Of a stretch of 9,018 nucleotides of DNA, positions 4,934-9,018 are shown piece after piece; within the stretch, counting starts at the first letter, position 1; every line of letters starts with the position of its first letter. Both the position numbers and the translations under genes were made by a program. The notes beneath the pieces are model-generated. The model made no database searches, was not told where the DNA came from, and saw only the letters and a list, made by a program, of their open reading frames with translations. Source of the DNA: PNKC01 sp038323265 (GTDB lineage Bacteria; Chloroflexota; Dehalococcoidia; Tepidiformales; Tepidiformaceae); the NCBI GenBank assembly GCA_038323265.1, contig JBBQGT010000122.1, positions 1-9,018 on the forward strand, written 5' to 3'.

Positions 4934-7035
4934 CAAGGGGCCTCCGCTTCTCCGCGCCAGGCGCACCAGTCGCCCGAGCCCTCGGCTGTTGGGGAGATTG
5001 CGCTCCAGTGGCCTTTCAACGAATCCCAATACGTTTCGTCAAACACAAGCCAACTGATCGAGAATCGCGAAGTGGCTCCCCCAGCGTTCACCGAAAAAGT
5101 CCCGGCCACGCGCGCCAGTGTGTTCAAGTCAGGGACGGCCGAGATTTCTACTTTTCCGTAACGTTGCGAGTCTAGCGTCAGCTTCGCCGACCCTCCCGTT
5201 TGGGCGAACCGGACCGTGTCGCCCTTGAGCGCCAGGCTCGCGGGCAGCCCCTTTGTGCGCCATACGCCGGAATAGCCGCATCCGTCCGGTAGCTCCCCTG
5301 CGCCGCGCCGGCCGCACCACTCGTGAGTGCCTCCGTTCGCGTCAATCCAATAGCCGTCGAAGGTGTCCGCATCCGCTTTGCGTTGGAAGGCGAACTGGTT
5401 CACTGTCCCATCGAACACTCCCACAAGGTCATTGCCGTCCACGTCGCCCAACAAAGTGTGGCGGGGGTTGCCAGTCAGGTACAGGTTGTAAGTGCCCGTA
5501 ACATGACCGCCGTTCTCTGTGAGCTCCATTTGCGACGAGTTGGTGAACCACGTGCCGCTGAAGCTGGCGAAAGGGATCACCTTGGCGGCGGAAGTCGGCT
5601 CTCCGCTGACGCCCGGCTTGGAGGCCGAATCGCGGCTGGCGAAGAGCAGCACGCCCATGACCAACAGCACGGAAAGCGTAGCGCCCCCGAGAGCGATTGC
5701 CAGTCCACGGCTCCCCCGGCGCGTCCGCCCGCCGGCGCTGGCCGCCCCCACCGGTGGCGTTCGATTCCCACCGAACTCCTCAACGCCTTGGCCTGCGGAG
5801 TCGCTTCGCGCTCCGCTCGCTTCTGTCCGCGGCTCGATAGCGACTGCCTCCGCCCTCTCAAGCACGGCCTTCTCCGGCAAAGGCGCAATATGGAAGATTG
5901 GCCCACTTCCAGACCGCAAGTAGAGCACTGGAGTAGCCCACTCCGAATCGTTCTGGCCCGCAAAGATGCTCTTCCGAGCCTCGCTCACCGCTGCCTCCAC
6001 CGGATAGCCGTCGGCGAATGCGCAGTAGAACTCGTGGGCGAACGTGATCGCCGCTTCGTCGGTGATCTCAAACTGCATCGCCACAACCGCCGGGACGCCT
6101 TGCTGAAGGAGGCTCTGCGCCACTCCTGCAAACTGGTCGGTGAGCGACGCTTTCGCTCCGTCACATGCGTTCAACACCGCTAGCCGAAGCGAGTCCGCGT
6201 CGCGAAGAATGGTCGAGAGGTAGGTGGCGCTCACTTCGCTGCCGCGCCCACGCTCATCTTCGAAGACGAGCAGGCCGTCCTGACCCTGCTCATCAAATCC
6301 GCCGTGCCCGATGAAGTGGAGCACGTGGTAGGTTCGCCGCAGGGCGCGCTGAAGTTCCCCGAGGGTCGGGATGGTCAGGCGCTCGAGCGTGAGCTGGCCG
6401 CGTTCTTCGATGTCCTTCACGGCCTCCTTCAACCTCGTCCACTCCGCTTCCACTTGTAGCGGCGCGAAATCGGTAGGGCTTGCGATCACGACGAGGACGC
6501 GAACGGGCGGTTCCAACTCGTACGGCCGTTCGGTCCCCGGCACGTCCAGGAACCGCACAATCGGCGAATCGACGGAAAGCGCCACGAAGCGCCGCTCAAG
6601 CGGGTCGAACAGAAATTCCCAGGGGATGTGGACGAGCCCGGGCGCCGCCGACAGCCGCAACCGGATGCGCAGCCCTGCGCCGTCGCGTTCTGCCAGGCTT
6701 AAGCTCGCCCGGTACGCCCCAGCCACGTCGCCCGTCATCGTCGCCTGGAAGAGCTTCGAGCCAAATTCGCGTACGCCGGTCAGATCGCTCGATTCCAATC
6801 GCCGCGTGCTGCGGCTGCGTTGGCCGAGGCGCAGGATGAAGTTCTCGAGCTCAAGGTCGGAGAAGGGGAGCGTGACCTCGGTTTCGGCTTGGCCGCCCGG
6901 CGAATCCAAAACGCGCACCCGGTAGCTGGCACCGTCTGACTCCATCTGCAAGTCGAAATTGAGGTACGGGCGTTCGGTCAATCTGCGCTCGGCGCCAAAT
7001 TTAGCGAGGTGGCGGCATCGTACCAGAACGGTCAA
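4930..7035 (-). CDS. CHAT-domain cysteine peptidase with one TM helix and duplicated outer domain
   Basis: The product is 701 residues from a TTG at 7033-7035. Residues 1-130 are a beta-rich N-terminal region. The CHAT (caspase-like, clan CD) domain covers about 135-385, with the catalytic dyad H244 in LHFIGHGGF and C291 in LNACDGA, plus IPWEFLFDP (137-145), QSLLQQGVPAVVAMQ (307-321) and the late ATPVLYL (367-373). A disordered linker (about 386-443) ends in the Arg-rich GRTRRGSRG; a single membrane helix follows at 444-466. The positive charge before the helix predicts CHAT inside and the C-terminus outside. The outer part contains two related segments, about 491-587 and 588-701, each beginning Ser-Gly-x-Trp and ending Trp-Cys-x-x-Arg-Gly then Pro and Cys (C574/C586 and C691/C701), probable disulfides. 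Beta-barrel (lipocalin- or avidin-like) folds are a guess. Likely role: a membrane sensor coupled to a cytoplasmic protease. The start is uncertain: an ATT at 7042-7044 has a GAGG 7 nt upstream. Confidence 0.9.
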   Translation of the reverse strand: MTVLVRCRHLAKFGAERRLTERPYLNFDLQMESDGASYRVRVLDSPGGQAETEVTLPFSDLELENFILRLGQRSRSTRRLESSDLTGVREFGSKLFQATMTGDVAGAYRASLSLAERDGAGLRIRLRLSAAPGLVHIPWEFLFDPLERRFVALSVDSPIVRFLDVPGTERPYELEPPVRVLVVIASPTDFAPLQVEAEWTRLKEAVKDIEERGQLTLERLTIPTLGELQRALRRTYHVLHFIGHGGFDEQGQDGLLVFEDERGRGSEVSATYLSTILRDADSLRLAVLNACDGAKASLTDQFAGVAQSLLQQGVPAVVAMQFEITDEAAITFAHEFYCAFADGYPVEAAVSEARKSIFAGQNDSEWATPVLYLRSGSGPIFHIAPLPEKAVLERAEAVAIEPRTEASGARSDSAGQGVEEFGGNRTPPVGAASAGGRTRRGSRGLAIALGGATLSVLLVMGVLLFASRDSASKPGVSGEPTSAAKVIPFASFSGTWFTNSSQMELTENGGHVTGTYNLYLTGNPRHTLLGDVDGNDLVGVFDGTVNQFAFQRKADADTFDGYWIDANGGTHEWCGRRGAGELPDGCGYSGVWRTKGLPASLALKGDTVRFAQTGGSAKLTLDSQRYGKVEISAVPDLNTLARVAGTFSVNAGGATSRFSISWLVFDETYWDSLKGHWSAISPTAEGSGDWCAWRGEAEAPC

Positions 7036-7041
7036 TCGCCA

Positions 7042-7047
7042 AATGTA
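7042..7047 (-). promoter_or_regulatory. Candidate -10 of the CHAT gene
   Basis: On the minus strand TACATT ends 6 nt before the TTG at 7035, matching the leaderless pattern of other genes here. The rival reading is that GGTGAGG at about 7052-7058 is a ribosome site serving an ATT start inside this same hexamer; both cannot be true. No -35 is evident. Confidence 0.35.
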
Positions 7048-7078
7048 AAATCCTCACCAGATTGGCCCGGCATCCGAA

Positions 7079-7136
7079 TCTCCTGTATTCCCGCCACCGT
7101 TCTCGGGCTATTGTGGGGCCACTCTGCGACAGGAGA
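7079..7136. repeat. 8-bp inverted repeat spanning the divergent CHAT/hydrolase promoter region
   Basis: TCTCCTGT (7079-7086) and ACAGGAGA (7129-7136) are perfect complements 42 nt apart. The right arm contains the hydrolase ribosome site and the left arm lies beside the -35 position of its promoter. They could be paired repressor half-sites, or, in a longer transcript, a stem hiding the ribosome site. Chance is not excluded for an 8-bp match in a gap of this size. Confidence 0.3.
7109..7114 (+). promoter_or_regulatory. Candidate -10 of the hydrolase-caspase operon
   Basis: TATTGT predicts a start near 7121 and a leader of about 22 nt carrying AGGAG at 7131-7135, 7 nt before the GTG start. 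The -35 region is poor (TATTCC at 7086-7091, 17 nt upstream), suggesting a weak or activator-dependent promoter. Confidence 0.4.
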
Positions 7137-7142
7137 CTGCTC

Positions 7143-8336
7143 GTGCCCGGAACGCTCTTTTTTGTACACGGCACCGGCGTCAGAAAGCTGGATTACGAAG
7201 CAACGCTCGAGGACGTCCGCAAGGGTTGCGCAGGCCACGCGCGCTTCGCTGATGTGGCTATCGCGGATAATTGCCCCTGGGGCGAAGACCTTGGTACCAA
7301 CGGTAAGCTCGTGGAACTCACTCTCCCGCCAGAGGACCGGACCCGCGCGCTCGAACCGGTGCTGACACCCGCCGAGCTTGAACTCGCGCTCTGGAGCGTC
7401 CTCCTGGATGACCCCCTCTTCGAACTGCGCATCGCCTCACAACAGCCTGCCGGGCAGGGTCCGGCGATCGGTCGCCAGCCGCCCGATGTGGCCGCCGCCG
7501 CCGCCCTCGCGCGAATCGCCGCCACCCCTCCAGCGACGCCCGGCGTTGCCGCTGGTCGCCTGTTGGCCGGTGCAAAAGCGGTGGCCGCCGCGCCCGAACT
7601 CGCCGCCGCCGCCCTCGCCGCGGACAGTGCCGATGACCCTGAACTGGCTCAGATCGTCGCCCGCGCCGTCGTCGCTTTCGCCATACGGCCTGTGCCAGGG
7701 GAAGTGACTCGGCCCCCCGCCGCGCTCGACGGGAGACTGCGAGACGCAGCAGTCCAGGCCGTCGCCACAGCCTTCGCCCCCACGACAAGAGGCCTCCGCT
7801 CGTGGGTGAAAGACAAAGTGACGGACACCATCAAGGGCATCGCAACGGACAAGCTGATTGACCGCCGAGCGGGCTTAACTGGCGGCGCGTTGCCCACCAT
7901 CGGCGACATCTTCTTCCACCTGCGGCGGGGTGACGCGTTCATCGACTACGTGGCCGAAAAAATGCAACCGTGGCCACAGCCCATCGTCGCCGTCGGCCAC
8001 AGCCTGGGTGGCGTCATCCTCGTCGACCTCTTGAGCCGCGCGACCCACCCGCTCGTTGCGAAGCTGGTCACCGCGGGCTCGCAGGCTCCTCTCTTCTTTT
8101 CGATGGATTCGCTGGAAACGCTGCGGCCAGGCACTACCCCTTTGGCGCCGTTCGTCCCGTGGCTCAACATCTACGACCGCGCAGATTTCCTCAGCTACCT
8201 CGCTGGCGAAGTGTTCGGCGCGAATGCAGATATCAAGGACGAAGAGGTGCGTTCCGGCGTCCCCTTCCCCGATTCCCACAGCGCCTACTGGAAGCAGCCC
8301 CGGACGTTTGAACTGATCGCTAATTTCTGGCCTTAG
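7143..8336 (+). CDS. Alpha/beta-hydrolase with long insertion, partner of the caspase gene
   Basis: The product is 397 residues from GTG 7143, chosen because AGGAG lies 7 nt upstream; an in-frame ATG at 7062 has no ribosome site and adds 27 residues before the first beta-strand. The strand LFFVHGTG (5-12) gives the oxyanion region, and VAVGHSLGG (282-290) the nucleophile elbow with S287. NIYDRADFLSY (342-352) offers D345 or D348 as the acid and PDSHSAYW (376-383) the catalytic H379, so a full Ser/Asp/His triad is present. About 275 residues separate the HG motif from the nucleophile, far more than the usual 60-100. The insertion holds CPWGEDLG (44-51), an Ala/Pro-rich tract (102-172), an amphipathic helix (211-232) and a GDIFFHLRRGDAFIDYV segment (254-270). 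There is no export signal. Substrate is unknown; lipase or esterase is possible. The caspase gene follows with a ribosome site overlapping this stop codon. Confidence 0.88.
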   Translation: MPGTLFFVHGTGVRKLDYEATLEDVRKGCAGHARFADVAIADNCPWGEDLGTNGKLVELTLPPEDRTRALEPVLTPAELELALWSVLLDDPLFELRIASQQPAGQGPAIGRQPPDVAAAAALARIAATPPATPGVAAGRLLAGAKAVAAAPELAAAALAADSADDPELAQIVARAVVAFAIRPVPGEVTRPPAALDGRLRDAAVQAVATAFAPTTRGLRSWVKDKVTDTIKGIATDKLIDRRAGLTGGALPTIGDIFFHLRRGDAFIDYVAEKMQPWPQPIVAVGHSLGGVILVDLLSRATHPLVAKLVTAGSQAPLFFSMDSLETLRPGTTPLAPFVPWLNIYDRADFLSYLAGEVFGANADIKDEEVRSGVPFPDSHSAYWKQPRTFELIANFWP

Positions 8337-8339
8337 GAG
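8335..8339 (+). promoter_or_regulatory. Ribosome binding site overlapping a stop codon
   Basis: AGGAG overlaps the hydrolase stop TAG (8334-8336) and lies 7 nt before the TTG start at 8347. It fixes the start of the caspase-like gene and implies that its translation is coupled to that of the hydrolase. Confidence 0.75.
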
Positions 8340-8346
8340 CATCAAC

Positions 8347-9018
8347 TTGGCGGACGCAACGAGGAGCTGGGCGCTCGTGGTCGGCATCGACCGCTACAAC
8401 GACGGCATTGTGCCGCCCCTGGACGGCGCCGCCGCTGACGCCCTGGCGGCGGTCCAGTGGCTCCTCGGGCTGGGGGTCCCTGACGCTCAGATCCTGCTCC
8501 ATGCGGTCGCCTCGCCGGCCACCGCGCCTGGTATCGCCGCGCTCGGTCTCCCCCGCAATTCGGCCGCCGCCACGTTCGACGCTATCGACGCCTCATTGGT
8601 GACCTTGAGTGAAGCCGACGGCGAGCGCCTCTACGTCTTCCTTGCTGGCCACGCCGTCTATGAGCCTTCCGAAGGCCGCCTCTTCCTCTGCCAGGATTTC
8701 GCCAACCGAGGATCGCTGGCAACCAAGACGCTCGGCATCGATGCGCTAGGCCGTTACCTCCTCAGCTACCCCTTTCGCGAACAGTTCCTGTTCATGGATG
8801 GCTGCCAGAACTTCTCCTATTCGCCCGCCGTCCGGCGGAGGTTCCGCACGGCGCTCGACGGGACAACGGTCACACCAGACGAGGCGAACAACGGCCTGCT
8901 CACGGTTTTCGGGGCGTCCATGGGTGAACTGGCCCAGGAACGCAACGGGCGAGGAGCGTTCTTCGGCACGCTGCTGCCCGTGCTCGAGCCTGCGCTGCTC
9001 GCCTCAATGCCGCCTCAG
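8347..9018 (+). CDS. Caspase-family (C14, p20-like) cysteine peptidase, C-terminus beyond window
   Basis: The 224 residues visible start at TTG 8347 and run open to the right edge. The opening strand SWALVVGIDRYND (7-19) followed by LDGAAADALAAVQWL (25-39) is the classic start of a caspase p20 domain. The catalytic pair is H102 in YVFLAGHAVY (96-105) and C153 in FLFMDGCQN (147-155); the first matches the caspase strand-then-His motif, although the usual Gly-His-Gly reads Gly-His-Ala. ASMGELAQE and GAFFGTLLPVLEPAL, near the window end, match the next strand and helix. A C-terminal regulatory or target-recognition domain may lie beyond the window. It forms an operon with the alpha/beta-hydrolase, which could be its substrate, its partner effector or a regulator. 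It is divergent from the CHAT peptidase, another clan CD protease, 1.3 kb away. Substrate specificity cannot be read from these residues. Confidence 0.9.
   Translation, partial: MADATRSWALVVGIDRYNDGIVPPLDGAAADALAAVQWLLGLGVPDAQILLHAVASPATAPGIAALGLPRNSAAATFDAIDASLVTLSEADGERLYVFLAGHAVYEPSEGRLFLCQDFANRGSLATKTLGIDALGRYLLSYPFREQFLFMDGCQNFSYSPAVRRRFRTALDGTTVTPDEANNGLLTVFGASMGELAQERNGRGAFFGTLLPVLEPALLASMPPQ

Noticed and set aside
5323..6183. Long open frame (286 codons) on the plus strand opposite the CHAT gene
   Set aside because: It lies fully antisense to a protein with intact catalytic motifs, encodes a low-complexity Arg/Ala/His-rich product with no recognisable domain, and has no ribosome site. 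High GC makes such antisense frames common.
7491..7613. GCC-rich repeats as a possible CRISPR or tandem DNA element
   Set aside because: They are in-frame alanine codons in the hydrolase, with no regular unit and spacer.

Overview
The window looks like chromosomal DNA from a high-GC (roughly 60-65% by eye) free-living bacterium. Several starts have a TANNNT -10 hexamer only 6-8 nt upstream of the start codon and no Shine-Dalgarno sequence, the signature of leaderless transcription. That habit, the CCA-encoded tRNA-Asn, and the DinB and squalene-cyclase-like proteins would suit Chloroflexota, Actinomycetota or Deinococcota; no marker decides between them. No insertion sequence, integrase, phage structural gene or CRISPR array is visible.

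Left part (1-1771): a 5'-complete but window-truncated ABC1/UbiB-family kinase gene on the minus strand. Upstream of it, on the same strand, is a small NTF2/SnoaL-like gene with its own TTGACA-type promoter, a leader that can fold in two mutually exclusive ways (one hides the ribosome site), and an intrinsic terminator. A tRNA-Asn(GTT) gene follows on the plus strand.

Middle part (1772-4933): a DinB-fold protein (minus) is divergent from a 319-residue squalene-cyclase-like alpha-barrel protein (plus). The latter is followed by a second, unrelated-looking DinB-fold protein and by an M23 metallopeptidase with an SH3b domain and a basic tail but no signal peptide. Each has its own candidate promoter, so these look like separate transcription units, not one operon.

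Right part (4930-9018): the most interesting region. A 701-residue CHAT peptidase with one transmembrane helix and a duplicated Cys/Trp-containing outer region runs on the minus strand. A 107-bp divergent promoter region separates it from a plus-strand pair: a Ser/Asp/His alpha/beta-hydrolase with a very long insertion, and a caspase-like (C14) peptidase cut by the window edge. The caspase ribosome site overlaps the hydrolase stop codon, so the two are probably translationally coupled. Two clan CD cysteine peptidases of different families around a hydrolase suggest a proteolytic signalling, cell-death or defence module in which the CHAT protein senses the outside and the caspase and hydrolase act inside. 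The arrangement and catalytic motifs are seen directly; the function is inference.
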